DNA from: RPQJ01 sp052035645
GTDB taxonomy: Bacteria; Pseudomonadota; Gammaproteobacteria; Steroidobacterales; Steroidobacteraceae
DNA: 64,000 bases
Assembly: GCA_052035645.1 (NCBI GenBank)
Contig: JBPOHK010000050.1
Coordinates: forward strand, 1 to 64,000
Reading direction: 5' to 3'
The notes beneath the pieces are model-generated. The model was not told where the DNA came from and searched no databases. It worked only from the letters and a program-made list of their open reading frames with translations. Of the stretch, positions 33,577-42,534 are shown one piece after another. Each line of letters begins with the position of its first letter. Within the stretch, counting starts at the first letter, position 1. Made by a program: the position numbers and the translations under genes.

Positions 33577-34260
33577 ATGTGCCCTCCGACCTCGCCGACG
33601 CCCAGCCCGGCCACCCGGCTCCGACGACCCGGCCGGCCGCCCGGCGGCGGACCGGCCGTGCGCGAGGCGTTGCTCGACGGGGCGCGCCAGCTGTTCCTCG
33701 CGCGCGGCTTTGCCTCGGTCACCATCCGCGAGATTGCCCGGGCGGCGGGCACGTCCACCGCGACCATCCACTACCACTTCGGCGACAAGCTCGGCCTGTA
33801 CCGGGCGATGCTCGAGGACGCGATTGCGCCGGTGCTCGAGGCGCTGCAGCGCCTGGGCTCGCCGGATCACGCCGCGCAGGTGGAGCTCACCGAAGTCGTC
33901 GGCCTGTACCAGCAGATGCTCGCCCGCAACCCGTGGGTGCCGGCGCTGATCGTGCAGGAGGTCCTGACCGAGGGCGGGCAGTTCCGTGCGCAGTTCATCG
34001 AGCACTTCGCCGGCCGGCTGGCCCCGCTGGTGATCCGGATCATCGCGCGCGAACAGGCGCGCGGCGCCCTGCGCGCCGACGTCGACCCGCGGCTCGCCGC
34101 GCTTTCGGCCATGAGCCTGACCGTGTTTCCCTTCCTCGCCCTGCCCGTCGCGCGGCAGGTACTCGGGCTCGACATTGCGGGTGCCGACCTCGAGACGCTG
34201 ACGACGCACACGCGCCGGGTGGTGCTGGCGGGCATCGGAGCGCCGGGAGCCGCCGCATGA
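33577..34260 (+). CDS. TetR-family repressor of the efflux operon
   Basis: 227 residues. The N-terminal HTH (about 30-75) contains FLARGFASVTIREIARAAGTS and TATIHYHFGDKLGLYRAML, the TetR hallmark. The C-terminal ligand-binding part resembles CerR-like proteins with LTEVVGLYQQML and LVIRIIAREQARGALR. It probably represses its own operon (hlyD-type adaptor and ABC genes) through the palindrome just upstream. Its stop overlaps the next start (ATGA). Confidence 0.88.
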   Translation: MCPPTSPTPSPATRLRRPGRPPGGGPAVREALLDGARQLFLARGFASVTIREIARAAGTSTATIHYHFGDKLGLYRAMLEDAIAPVLEALQRLGSPDHAAQVELTEVVGLYQQMLARNPWVPALIVQEVLTEGGQFRAQFIEHFAGRLAPLVIRIIAREQARGALRADVDPRLAALSAMSLTVFPFLALPVARQVLGLDIAGADLETLTTHTRRVVLAGIGAPGAAA

Positions 34261-35231
34261 ACGGGTACCTGCCGATGCGTTGCGGCGCGCTGCTGCTCGC
34301 GGGCGTGGCGCTCGCCGGTTGCGGCCCCGAGGGCAATGGGTTCGAGGTCCACGGCACGCTCGAGCGCGACCGCCTCGAACTGGTGGCCGAGTCGAACGAG
34401 CGCATCGTCGAGGTCGCCGTACACGAGGGCGACCGGGTCGCCGCCGGCGCCGTGCTGCTGCGCCAGGAGGCGGGCACGATGCAGCCGCGCCTCGACCAGG
34501 CGCGCGCCGGCGTCACGGAGTCGGAGCGGCGCCTCGAGGAACTGCAGCACGGCCCGCGCGCGCGCGAGATCGACGAGGCGCGTGCGTCCGCAGCCGGCGC
34601 GCAGAGCACCTACGACACCGACCGTCGCGAGTTCGAGCGGGTGAAGTCGCTCGTCGAGCGCCGCCTGCTCGCGGAGTCGCAGCTGGACCAGGCCCGCGCC
34701 CGCCGGGACGCGTCGGCCGCGGCGCGCGACCGGGCCCAGGCGCAGTTGAGGCTGCTGCTCGAGGGCACGCGCTCCGAGCAGGTGCAGCAGGCGCAGGCCG
34801 CCGTGGCGCGCGCACGGGCGGCGCTCGCGGAACTGGAGACGTCGGCCGTGCGCTACGAAGTGCGCGCGCCGCGGGCAGGGCGCATCGAGGCGCTGCCCTA
34901 CAAGCTCGGCGAGCGGCCGCCCGCCGGGGCTCCCGTGGTCGTGATGATCGCGGACGGCGCGCCCTATGCGCGGGTCTACGTGCCGGAGCCGCTGCGCGTG
35001 CGTTTCGCCGCCGGGCGCGCGGTCGAGCTGACGGTCGACGGCGTCGCGGAGCCGCTGCACGGCACCGTGCGCTACGTCTCCGCCGAGGCGGCCTACACGC
35101 CCTATTACGCGCTGACGCAGAAAGACCGCAGCCGGCTCAGCTACCTCGCCGAGGTCACGGTCGACGATCCGCGTGCGGCCGACCTGCCGGTGGGCGTCCC
35201 GGTGCAGGTCCGCGTACCGGCGGCCGACTAG
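34257..35231 (+). CDS. HlyD-family membrane fusion lipoprotein
   Basis: 324 residues with a lipoprotein signal (LLLAGVALAGC). The first biotinyl-lipoyl half (ELVAESNERIVEVAVHEGDRV) leads into a coiled coil (about 75-180) with many Arg/Glu/Ala, then the second half (VRAPRAGRIEALPYKLGERP) and a beta-barrel. The layout is close to YbhG. It would link the inner-membrane ABC exporter to an outer-membrane channel. No TolC-like gene is next to it. Confidence 0.88.
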   Translation: MNGYLPMRCGALLLAGVALAGCGPEGNGFEVHGTLERDRLELVAESNERIVEVAVHEGDRVAAGAVLLRQEAGTMQPRLDQARAGVTESERRLEELQHGPRAREIDEARASAAGAQSTYDTDRREFERVKSLVERRLLAESQLDQARARRDASAAARDRAQAQLRLLLEGTRSEQVQQAQAAVARARAALAELETSAVRYEVRAPRAGRIEALPYKLGERPPAGAPVVVMIADGAPYARVYVPEPLRVRFAAGRAVELTVDGVAEPLHGTVRYVSAEAAYTPYYALTQKDRSRLSYLAEVTVDDPRAADLPVGVPVQVRVPAAD

Positions 35232-35240
35232 GGTCCGCCC

Positions 35241-36188
35241 GTGCAGTCGCCCGCATCCGCCATCGTCGCGCGCGGGCTGACCCGCGACTTCGGTCGCGTG
35301 CGGGCGGTCGACGGCGTCGACCTCGACATCCCGCGGGCGCGCATCTACGGGTTCCTCGGGCCCAACGGCTCCGGCAAGTCGACGACCATCCGCATGCTGT
35401 GCGGCCTGCTGCGGCCGACGGCCGGCTCGGTCGCCGTGCTCGGCCACGAGATGCCGCGCGACGCCGAGCGCCTGCGCCGCAGCCTCGGCTACATGACCCA
35501 GAAATTCTCGCTGTGGGACGACCTCACGGTGCGCGAGAACCTCGAGTTCATGGCGCGCATCTTCGGGCTCGATCCGGCCCGTCGCCGCGCCCGCATCGAT
35601 GCGGCGAGCGAGGAGTATGGCCTGCACGCGCTGCTCGGCCAGCGCGCCGGCACGATGAGCGGCGGCCAGCGCCAGCGCCTCGCGCTCGCCGGGGCGACGC
35701 TGCACGAGCCGGAGCTGCTGCTGCTCGACGAGCCCACCAGCGCGGTCGACCCGCAGAGCCGGCGCGACTTCTGGGAGAGCCTGTTCACGCTGGTCGAGCG
35801 CGGCGTGACCATCCTCGTGTCCACCCACTACATGGACGAGGCCGAGCGCTGCCACCGGCTCGCCATCCTCGCCGAGGGCCGGCTGGTGGCCGAGGGCGAG
35901 CCGAAGCGCCTGATGGCGGACATCCCCGCCAGCGTGGTCGAGATCGAGGCCGGGGACATCGCAGCCGCGCGGACCGCGCTGCAGGCGGACGGGGCCGTGC
36001 GCAGCGTCGCGCAGCTCGGCACGCGGCTGCACGCACTGCTCGATCCCGCCGTGGCGGAGCCGGCGGCGCGGGTGAGCGCAAGACTGCGCGACGGCGCCGT
36101 GGCGGCCGAGGTCGCGCAGGTGCACGCGAGCCTCGAGGACGTGTTCGTCGCGGCGACCGGCTTCGGCAGGCCGGCGGCGGGGGGCTGA
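35241..36188 (+). CDS. ABC exporter ATP-binding protein (YbhF-like, single)
   Basis: 315 residues, GTG start. Walker A GPNGSGKST, Q-loop TQKFSLW, signature SGGQRQRL, Walker B LLLLDEPTSAVD and the switch His in STHYMDEAE are all present. The C-terminal about 80 residues form the extra domain often seen in drug or polysaccharide exporters. Unlike YbhF it has one nucleotide-binding domain, so it would work as a dimer. It sits in the operon with the HlyD protein and one permease gene. Confidence 0.92.
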   Translation: MQSPASAIVARGLTRDFGRVRAVDGVDLDIPRARIYGFLGPNGSGKSTTIRMLCGLLRPTAGSVAVLGHEMPRDAERLRRSLGYMTQKFSLWDDLTVRENLEFMARIFGLDPARRRARIDAASEEYGLHALLGQRAGTMSGGQRQRLALAGATLHEPELLLLDEPTSAVDPQSRRDFWESLFTLVERGVTILVSTHYMDEAERCHRLAILAEGRLVAEGEPKRLMADIPASVVEIEAGDIAAARTALQADGAVRSVAQLGTRLHALLDPAVAEPAARVSARLRDGAVAAEVAQVHASLEDVFVAATGFGRPAAGG

Positions 36189-36191
36189 GCC

Positions 36192-37283
36192 ATGTTCGAG
36201 CGCGTGCTCGCGATCATGCTCAAGGAAGCGCGCCAGCTCTCGCGCGACCGCCTGACGTTCGGGATGATCGTCGGCATCCCGATGATGCAGATGCTGCTGT
36301 TCGGCTACGCCATCAACTTCGACGTGCGCGACCTGCGCGCCGCGGTGGTCGACCAGGCGCAGACCAGCGGCTCGCGCGCGCTGGTGGCCGACCTGCAGGC
36401 GAGCGGGGTGATCCGCTTCGCCGCGCCGAGCGCGAGCATCGCGGAACTGCGCCGGCGCATGCGCGTCGGCGAGGTCAGCGTGGGCGTGGTGGTGCCGGCG
36501 GACTTCGAGCGTCGTCGTCTCGAGCGCGACCGCGCCGCCGTGCAGCTGCTGGTCGACGGCTCGGAGCCGATCATCGACAGCGTGGCGCGGGGGCTCGCGG
36601 CCGTGCCGCTGCCCGGGCGCGCCGGCCGCTACGCCTCGCGCGTGCAGGCCTACGAGGTGCGCACCGAGTACAACCCGGAGCGCCGCACCGCGGTGCAGGT
36701 GGTGCCGGCGCTGATCGGCGTGATCCTCAACATGACCATGGTGATCTTCACGGCCGGGGCCATCGTGCGCGAGCGCGAGCGCGGCAACCTGGAGCTGCTG
36801 ATCACGACGCCGATCCGTTCGTGGGAACTGATGGCGGGCAAGCTGCTGCCCTACGTGCTGATCGGACTCGTGCAGACGACCCTGGTGCTGGTGCTGGGCG
36901 CGCTGCTGTTCGACGTGCCGGTCAACGGACGGCTGCTCGACCTGTACGGCGCGGCGATTCTGTTCATCGCCGCGACGCTGACGCTCGGACTGGTGGTGTC
37001 GACGTTCGCGCAGACGCAGTTCCAGGCGTTCCAGCTGGCCTTCGCGACCCTGCTGCCGTCGATCCTGCTGTCGGGCTTCATGTTCCCGTTCGACGGCATG
37101 CCGCCGTTCGCGCAATGGATCGCGCAGGTGCTGCCGCTCACGCATTTCGTGGTGATGGTGCGCGGAATCATCCTGCGCGGCGCCGCGCTCACCGAGCTCT
37201 ACCTGCCCGCGGCCAAGCTCGGCGTGTTCCTGCTGGTGGCGCTGGCCGTCGCCACGCTGCGCTTCCACAAGCGCCTGGATTAA
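36192..37283 (+). CDS. ABC-2 type permease (YbhR/YbhS-like)
   Basis: 363 residues. One N-terminal membrane helix (about 25-45, IVGIPMMQMLLFGYAINF) is followed by a large extracytoplasmic domain and five further helices from about 175, with the motif IVRERERGNLELLITTPI and SGFMFPFDGMPPFAQWIAQVLPLTHF, typical for ABC-2 drug exporters. It forms the channel with the preceding ATPase. Only one permease is encoded, so a homodimer is likely. The stop codon overlaps the REP-like hairpin. Confidence 0.92.
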   Translation: MFERVLAIMLKEARQLSRDRLTFGMIVGIPMMQMLLFGYAINFDVRDLRAAVVDQAQTSGSRALVADLQASGVIRFAAPSASIAELRRRMRVGEVSVGVVVPADFERRRLERDRAAVQLLVDGSEPIIDSVARGLAAVPLPGRAGRYASRVQAYEVRTEYNPERRTAVQVVPALIGVILNMTMVIFTAGAIVRERERGNLELLITTPIRSWELMAGKLLPYVLIGLVQTTLVLVLGALLFDVPVNGRLLDLYGAAILFIAATLTLGLVVSTFAQTQFQAFQLAFATLLPSILLSGFMFPFDGMPPFAQWIAQVLPLTHFVVMVRGIILRGAALTELYLPAAKLGVFLLVALAVATLRFHKRLD

Positions 37284-37352
37284 TAGGGGACACTCACTAT
37301 TTTTTCAGCGGGGACTGTCCCCTCTCTGAAAAAATAGTGAGTGTCCCCTATT
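37282..37352. repeat. REP-like element with perfect 27-bp arms
   Basis: The left arm at 37282-37308 (begins AATAGGGGACACTCACTA) and the right arm at 37326-37352 are perfect inverse complements. The 17-base centre contains its own hairpin, GGGGACTGTCCCC at 37310-37322. It fills the space between the permease and phaC stop codons exactly. A related copy is at 48946. Such GGGGACACTCACTATTTTT repeats resemble REP/BIME elements moved by RAYT transposases. Confidence 0.8.
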
Positions 37353-39107
37353 TTATTTTTCGAGGACGTATTCGCCGGGGGCGTCGCAGAGCGGCTTCAG
37401 GCCCTGCTTCGGCGCACCCATCTTCGGCGGGGCGACGCGGGTCTTGCTCGAGTGCTGCTCCAGCCAGGCGGCGAACGTCGGCCACCACGACCCCGCGTGC
37501 AGTGCGGCCTTCTCCAGGTACTTCTCCTGCGACAGAAGCCGCGCACCCGCCTTGGTGTGGTGCACGCGGTGCCGGCGCTTCGGGTGCTGCGGGCCGCTGA
37601 TGATGCCGGCGTTGTGCCCGCCGCTCGTGAGGCAGAAGGTGTAGTCCGCCGAGCGCACCAGCCGGCCCACCTTGTAGACCGACTGCCACGGTGCCACGTG
37701 GTCGGTCTCGGTGCCGACGACGAACATCGGCAGGGTGACGTCGGCGAGGTTCAGCGTCTCGCCGAGCGCGACGTAGCGTCCCTCGGCGAGGTCGTTGTTC
37801 AGGTAGAGCTGGTAGAGGTAGTCGGTGTGCATGCGATACGCCATGCGCGTGCCGTCGGCGTTCCACGACATCAGGTCGTTCATGCCGAGTCGCTCGCCCT
37901 TGAGGTAGGTCGTCACCGACGGCGACCACAGCAGGTCGTAGGTGCGCAGCATCTGGAAGGCGCCGCCCATCTGCCGGCTCTCGAGCACGCCTTCCTTCCA
38001 CATCATCGCCTCGAGCATGGCCAGCTGCGCCGGGCTGATGAACACCGACAGTTCACCGGGCTCGCTGAAATCGGTCTGCGCCGCGAACATCGTCGCCGTG
38101 GCGAGGCGCTCGTCGTCGCGCGCCGCGAGCGCCGCGGTCGCGATCGACAGCAGCGTGCCGCCGATGCAGTAGCCGACGCCGTGCACTTTGCGCTTCGGCA
38201 CGATGGCGTTGATCGCATCGAGCGCGCCGAGCACGCCGAGCGTCAGGTAGTCGTCCATCGTGACGTCGCGGTCCTCGGCGGTCGGGTTCTTCCACGAGAT
38301 CATGAACACCGTGTGGCCGAGGTCGGTGAGGTACTTCACCAGCGAGTTCTTCGGCGACAGGTCGAGGATGTAGTACTTCATGATCCACGCCGGCACGATC
38401 AGCACCGGCTCGGCGAACACCGTACTGGTGGTCGGCGAGTACTGGATCAGTTCCATCAGCCGGTTGCGCAGCACCACCTTGCCCTGGCAGGTGGCCGTCT
38501 GCTCGCCCACGCGGTAGTGCTCGGTGCCCACCGGGCCGAGTCCCTTGAACATGCGCTGCACGTCCTCGGCGAGGTGCTTCGCGCCGCGCACGAGGTTCTG
38601 GCCGTTCTCCTGCAGCGTCTGGTTCACGAGCTGCGGATTGGTCGGCAGGTAGTTGTCCGGGGCCAGCACCTCGAGGCCCTCGCGCACCGTGAACCCGACG
38701 AGGTTCTCGGCGGACTCGTCGGCGCCCGGCACCTCCCTCACGGCCGCGCGCGCCACATCGGCGGCGGCGAGGAACGACTGCGCCAGCACGTTGAACGGGA
38801 ACTTCTGCCAGGCCGGATCGGCGAAGCGATGGGCGTAGGGGGTGCCCGCGGCTGCCGGCGGCGGGGCCTCGCCGCGCAGTGCGGCCCCGGTGAACTGCGC
38901 GAGCGCGAGGGACTTCTGCAGCACGTCCCCGGCGAGCGTCGCCTGGCGGCCGGGCGCCCGCGCGAGATGGGAGAGCACGTTCATCCAGGCGCCGCCTAAG
39001 GCCTGCGGCGACATGCCCGCGGTCCACTGGCCGAGCGTCGCGAGGAATTGCCGGGATGCGTCGTCCGAGACCAGCGTCCTGCCCTTGCGTCCTTCGCCTG
39101 CCGCCAT
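37353..39107 (-). CDS. phaC: Class I poly(3-hydroxyalkanoate) synthase
   Basis: 584 residues. The nucleophile box is GYCIGG with Cys314, followed by the Asp of TETDHVAPW and the His of SGGHNAGI, which form the catalytic triad. The N-terminal about 200 residues match the class I domain (FNVLAQSFLAAADV, YLPTNPQLVNQTL). It polymerises 3-hydroxyacyl-CoA into storage granules. No phaAB genes are adjacent. It is convergent with the ABC permease across the REP-like hairpin. Confidence 0.94.
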   Translation of the reverse strand: MAAGEGRKGRTLVSDDASRQFLATLGQWTAGMSPQALGGAWMNVLSHLARAPGRQATLAGDVLQKSLALAQFTGAALRGEAPPPAAAGTPYAHRFADPAWQKFPFNVLAQSFLAAADVARAAVREVPGADESAENLVGFTVREGLEVLAPDNYLPTNPQLVNQTLQENGQNLVRGAKHLAEDVQRMFKGLGPVGTEHYRVGEQTATCQGKVVLRNRLMELIQYSPTTSTVFAEPVLIVPAWIMKYYILDLSPKNSLVKYLTDLGHTVFMISWKNPTAEDRDVTMDDYLTLGVLGALDAINAIVPKRKVHGVGYCIGGTLLSIATAALAARDDERLATATMFAAQTDFSEPGELSVFISPAQLAMLEAMMWKEGVLESRQMGGAFQMLRTYDLLWSPSVTTYLKGERLGMNDLMSWNADGTRMAYRMHTDYLYQLYLNNDLAEGRYVALGETLNLADVTLPMFVVGTETDHVAPWQSVYKVGRLVRSADYTFCLTSGGHNAGIISGPQHPKRRHRVHHTKAGARLLSQEKYLEKAALHAGSWWPTFAAWLEQHSSKTRVAPPKMGAPKQGLKPLCDAPGEYVLEK

Positions 39108-39206
39108 GGTCGTGCTCTCCCCGGGGACGGATACTGCAGTGCAAAATGTCCGGCCAGTATAGCGACCGGACCCCTCCCCGCAAGGCGGCGAGCCGCCCCG
39201 GGGTCG

Positions 39207-40415
39207 TCAGAGCGTCTTGAGGTCCACGGCCGGATCGGCCAGCTTCGCCGGGTCGGGGTGCTTGCGCTCGCCGATCCACTTCCTGCCGGTCATGAAGTCC
39301 TTGGGCGAATTCACCGCGTCCACGGCCAGCAGCTCGCCGCCGCCGAGGTAGTACAACGCGAACCTGCCGCTGTCGGGGTCGCCGCGCACGACGCTCTGGT
39401 CGTAGCCCTGCGACAGTCCGGCGATCTGCAGCTTCACGTCGTACTGGTCCGACCAGAACCACGGGATGTGCTCGTGCCGGGCCGGCTTGCCGCAGATGTT
39501 CGAGGCGGCGACCCGGGCCTGCTCGACGGCGTTGTCCACCGACTCGAGGCGCAGCTTGCGGCCGTAGCGCACGCTCGGGTGGAAGGTGCAGTCGCCCGCC
39601 GCGTAGACGTTCGGGTCGGAGGTCCGGCATTGCTCGTCGACGACGATGCCGTTCTCGCAGCGGATGCCGGCCGCGGCGGCCAGCGAGACCTCGGGCAGGA
39701 TGCCGACGCCGACGATCACGATGTCCGCCGGGAACTCGCGCCCGCCGCAGACCACGGCGCGCACCCGGTCGTCGCCGCGGAAGGCCGAGACCGAGGTGTT
39801 GCAGTGGATGCGCACGCCCTCGCGCTCGTGGCGCCGCGTGTAGAAGGTCGACAGCTCCGGCGCGACCACGCGATTGAGCGGCCGGTCCGCCATCTCGAGC
39901 ACGTCGACCTCGAGCCCGAGGTGACGGGCCGAGGCCGCGGCCTCGAGGCCGATGTAGCCCGCGCCGACCACCACCATGCGCTTCGCGCCCGCCAGCTCGG
40001 CACGGATGCCCTCGACGTCGGCGATCGTGCGCAGGTAATGGATGCCCTTGAGGCCGTGGCCCGGCACGTCGAGCAGGCGCGGCCGGCCGCCGAGGCACAG
40101 GATCAGGTGGTCGTAGTGCAGTTCGCCGCCGTCGCTGAGGCGCAGCCGCCGGTCGGCCCGGTCGAGCGCGGTCGCGCGGACCCCGAGCCGCGTCTCGGCG
40201 TGCGCCTGCTCGTAGAACTGCGGGCTGCGCAGCAGCAGCCGCTCGCGTTCCATCTCGCCGGACAGGAACTTCTTCGACAGCGGCGGGCGGTTGTACGGCA
40301 GGTGCGGCTCGTCGCCGACCAGGACGACCGGCCCGGTGTGCCCTTCCCGGCGCAGGGTATCGACGGCCTGGACCGATGCGTGACTGGCTCCGACGATGAC
40401 GACCGTACCGGACAT
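39207..40415 (-). CDS. FAD-dependent ferredoxin/rubredoxin reductase
   Basis: 402 residues. FAD motif VVIVGASHASVQAVDTLR (canonical GAGHAG has two Gly changed to Ser), NAD motif VVVGAGYIGLEAA, the second FAD motif TSDPNVYAAGDC and a C-terminal reductase domain with WFWSDQYDVKLQIAG. The family includes BphA4, AlkT and PdR, which feed electrons from NAD(P)H to ferredoxins or rubredoxins of oxygenases. No oxygenase is next to it. ATG at 40415 chosen since the upstream frame is poor. Confidence 0.9.
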   Translation of the reverse strand: MSGTVVIVGASHASVQAVDTLRREGHTGPVVLVGDEPHLPYNRPPLSKKFLSGEMERERLLLRSPQFYEQAHAETRLGVRATALDRADRRLRLSDGGELHYDHLILCLGGRPRLLDVPGHGLKGIHYLRTIADVEGIRAELAGAKRMVVVGAGYIGLEAAASARHLGLEVDVLEMADRPLNRVVAPELSTFYTRRHEREGVRIHCNTSVSAFRGDDRVRAVVCGGREFPADIVIVGVGILPEVSLAAAAGIRCENGIVVDEQCRTSDPNVYAAGDCTFHPSVRYGRKLRLESVDNAVEQARVAASNICGKPARHEHIPWFWSDQYDVKLQIAGLSQGYDQSVVRGDPDSGRFALYYLGGGELLAVDAVNSPKDFMTGRKWIGERKHPDPAKLADPAVDLKTL

Positions 40416-40767
40416 GGACTGACTCTCTCGCAGCGCCCGCCGAGGGACGGGCATGTCGGTCGGCTTTATAACCGCACGCGGGGGGGTCCGACAAAGAAGT
40501 CGAGCGGTCACGGGCGGCTCTGGCTATCCTTGGCCACGCACCATGGGCGGGCGGAGCGGGCCGGTCGCCGCTCCATGCTGGTGCGAAAAGGGCGGTCCGG
40601 AAGCCAAAACCCGCCGGCCCCGTGGGTCGGCACGGTTTCTGCATAGGTGTGCCGGAGACCCGGGCGTTCCCTGCGGACGGGGCAGATCGGCTGACTCTCG
40701 GTTTCCACGGAGCGTGGACCCGCCGCCGGCCGCCGGACAATGACCAAGAGACGAGGAGCCAGACCCC
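40416..40767. other. Gene-free region before the P-II gene
   Basis: About 350 bp with no credible gene on either strand. It holds the upstream region of the minus-strand reductase and, at 40628-40643, a sigma-54 promoter match for the P-II gene. No obvious NtrC site was found by eye. Confidence 0.5.
40628..40643 (+). promoter_or_regulatory. Sigma-54 promoter match upstream of the P-II gene
   Basis: CGGCACGGTTTCTGCA fits TGGCACG-N4-TTGCW with GG and GC invariants exactly ten bases apart. The expected transcription start would be near 40654, about 114 bp before the P-II ATG, which suits an NtrC-regulated glnK-type gene. Confidence 0.6.
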
Positions 40768-41106
40768 ATGAAGCTGATCAGCGCAATCATCAAACCCTTC
40801 AAGCTGGACGACGTGCGCGCCGCCCTGTCGGAACTCGGCGTGTCCGGCATGACGGTGACGGAGGTGAAGGGGTTCGGGCGCCAGCGCGGCCACACGGAGC
40901 TCTACCGCGGCGCGGAGTACGTCGTCGACTTCGTGCCTAAGACGCGCATCGAGGTCGCGGTCAAGGACGCGCTGGTCGACCAGGTGGTCGAGGCCATCGT
41001 GAACTCGGCGCGTACCGGCAAGGTGGGCGACGGCAAGATCTTCATCTCCGAACTCGAGCGCGCCATCCGCATCCGCACCGGCGAGGCGGACGACCAGGCG
41101 CTCTGA
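40768..41106 (+). CDS. glnK: Nitrogen regulatory P-II protein (GlnB/GlnK)
   Basis: 112 residues. MKLISAIIKPFKLDDVRAAL is the family start; the T-loop GHTELYRGAEYVVDFVPK contains the uridylylation site Tyr51, and VGDGKIFI the C-terminal P-II signature. It senses 2-oxoglutarate and ATP/ADP. The sigma-54 promoter match suggests the nitrogen-regulated GlnK form, though no amtB follows, so glnB cannot be excluded. Confidence 0.9.
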   Translation: MKLISAIIKPFKLDDVRAALSELGVSGMTVTEVKGFGRQRGHTELYRGAEYVVDFVPKTRIEVAVKDALVDQVVEAIVNSARTGKVGDGKIFISELERAIRIRTGEADDQAL

Positions 41107-41169
41107 CGCCCCGGCTTTTGGCGTAGGATCGCGCCCCGGGCCCCCAGGGATCCCGGAGCGATCCTAGCC

Positions 41170-41550
41170 ATGTCCGATGCCACCACGCGCGAGGCGCTCG
41201 CCGGCGCCGTCGCGAAACTCCAACTGGGCAGCCAGCGCCGCCACGTCTTCCTGTGCGTGGGCGGCGGCAAGTGCGCGAAGGACGAGCGCTCCCAGGAGAG
41301 CTGGGACTACCTCAAGCGCCGCATCAAGGAACTCGGGCTGCACGACGTGCCGGGCGGGGTGATGCGCACCCGGGCGCAGTGCCTGCGCGTCTGCGTCGAC
41401 GGACCGGTCGCCGTCGTCTATCCGGACGGCACCTGGTACCGAAAGTGCACGCCCGAGAACCTGGAGCGCATCCTCCAGGGGCACTTGTTGAACGGTCACG
41501 TGGTCGAAGACCTCGTGATCACCGAGGCGCCGCTGCCTCCCGTCGACTGA
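41170..41550 (+). CDS. Thioredoxin-like [2Fe-2S] ferredoxin
   Basis: 126 residues. Cys29, Cys35, Cys71 and Cys75 (CVGGGKC and CLRVC) fit the shethna-type/thioredoxin-like 2Fe-2S ferredoxin. VYPDGTWYRKC follows, as in the family. It likely shuttles electrons in the cytoplasm. The start at 41170 has no strong ribosome-binding site. It is followed after 9 bp by the quinone oxidoreductase gene, so they may be co-transcribed. Confidence 0.85.
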   Translation: MSDATTREALAGAVAKLQLGSQRRHVFLCVGGGKCAKDERSQESWDYLKRRIKELGLHDVPGGVMRTRAQCLRVCVDGPVAVVYPDGTWYRKCTPENLERILQGHLLNGHVVEDLVITEAPLPPVD

Positions 41551-41559
41551 GGAGCGACC

Positions 41560-42534
41560 ATGCCCCACGCCATCCGCATCCACGCCTACGGCGGGCCCGA
41601 GGTCATGCGCTGGGAGGAGGTCGAGCCGCCCGCGCCGCGCAAGGGCGAGGTCCTGCTGCGCCACACGGCCATCGGCCTCAACTTCATCGACTGCTACGAG
41701 CGCACGGGCCTGTATCCCGGCGCCCTGCCGCTGATCCTCGGTCGCGAGGGGGCGGGCGTGGTGCTGGCCGTCGGTCCGGGCGTGAAGGGCGTGCAGGAGG
41801 GCGACCGGGTGGCTTACGCGGCCGGCAGCCCGGGCGCGTATGCCGAGCAGCGCGTGATGCCGGCCGACCGCCTCGTGCCGATCCCCGACGGCGTCAGCGA
41901 CCGGCTCGCGGCCGCCGCCATGCTGAAGGGCATGACGGCGCAGTTCCTGCTGCGGCGGACGTACCGCGTGAAGAAGGGCACGGTCGTCGTGATCCACGCG
42001 GCTGCGGGCGGTGTCGGCCTGATCGCCGCCCAGTGGGCCCGCGACCTCGGCGCCACCGTCATCGGCGTGGTGGGCAGCGAGAGCAAGGCCGCGCTCGCGC
42101 GCCAGCACGGCTGCCACGAAGTCGTGGTCACGGGCCACGAGGACTTCGCGGCGCGGGTGAAGGCGATCACCCGCGGCAAGGGCGCCGACGTCGTGTACGA
42201 CTCGGTCGGCAAGGACACCTTCTTCGGTTCGCTCGACTGCCTCAGGCCCCTCGGCATGATGGTCACCTACGGCAACGCGTCCGGGCCCGTGCCGCCGTTC
42301 GCGCCCCTCGAGCTGTCGAAGCGCGGCTCGCTGTTCCTCACGCGCCCGACGCTCTTTCACTACGTCGCGAAACGCGCCGACCTCGAGCGTTCGGCGCGCG
42401 AGCTGTTCGAGGTCGTCGGCCGCGGCGCGGTGCGCATCGAGATCGGCCAGACCTACCCGCTGCGCGACGTCGCGCAGGCGCACCGCGACCTCGAGGGACG
42501 ACGCACGGTGGGCTCCACCGTGCTGCTGCCTTGA
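41560..42534 (+). CDS. qor: NADPH:quinone oxidoreductase (zinc-independent MDR)
   Basis: 324 residues. Medium-chain reductase fold: GLNFIDCYERTGLYPG near 40-55, GREGAGVV, then the NADPH-binding AAAGGVGLIAAQWA. The zinc ligands of alcohol dehydrogenases are absent. It reduces quinones by one electron and resembles QorA throughout. Its stop overlaps the TTG start of the next gene (TTGA). Confidence 0.93.
   Translation: MPHAIRIHAYGGPEVMRWEEVEPPAPRKGEVLLRHTAIGLNFIDCYERTGLYPGALPLILGREGAGVVLAVGPGVKGVQEGDRVAYAAGSPGAYAEQRVMPADRLVPIPDGVSDRLAAAAMLKGMTAQFLLRRTYRVKKGTVVVIHAAAGGVGLIAAQWARDLGATVIGVVGSESKAALARQHGCHEVVVTGHEDFAARVKAITRGKGADVVYDSVGKDTFFGSLDCLRPLGMMVTYGNASGPVPPFAPLELSKRGSLFLTRPTLFHYVAKRADLERSARELFEVVGRGAVRIEIGQTYPLRDVAQAHRDLEGRRTVGSTVLLP

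Noticed and set aside
33867..37268. Long minus-strand open frame across tetR-hlyD-ABC genes
   Set aside because: Low-complexity Arg/His/Gln composition without motifs, fully overlapped by four well-supported genes on the other strand.
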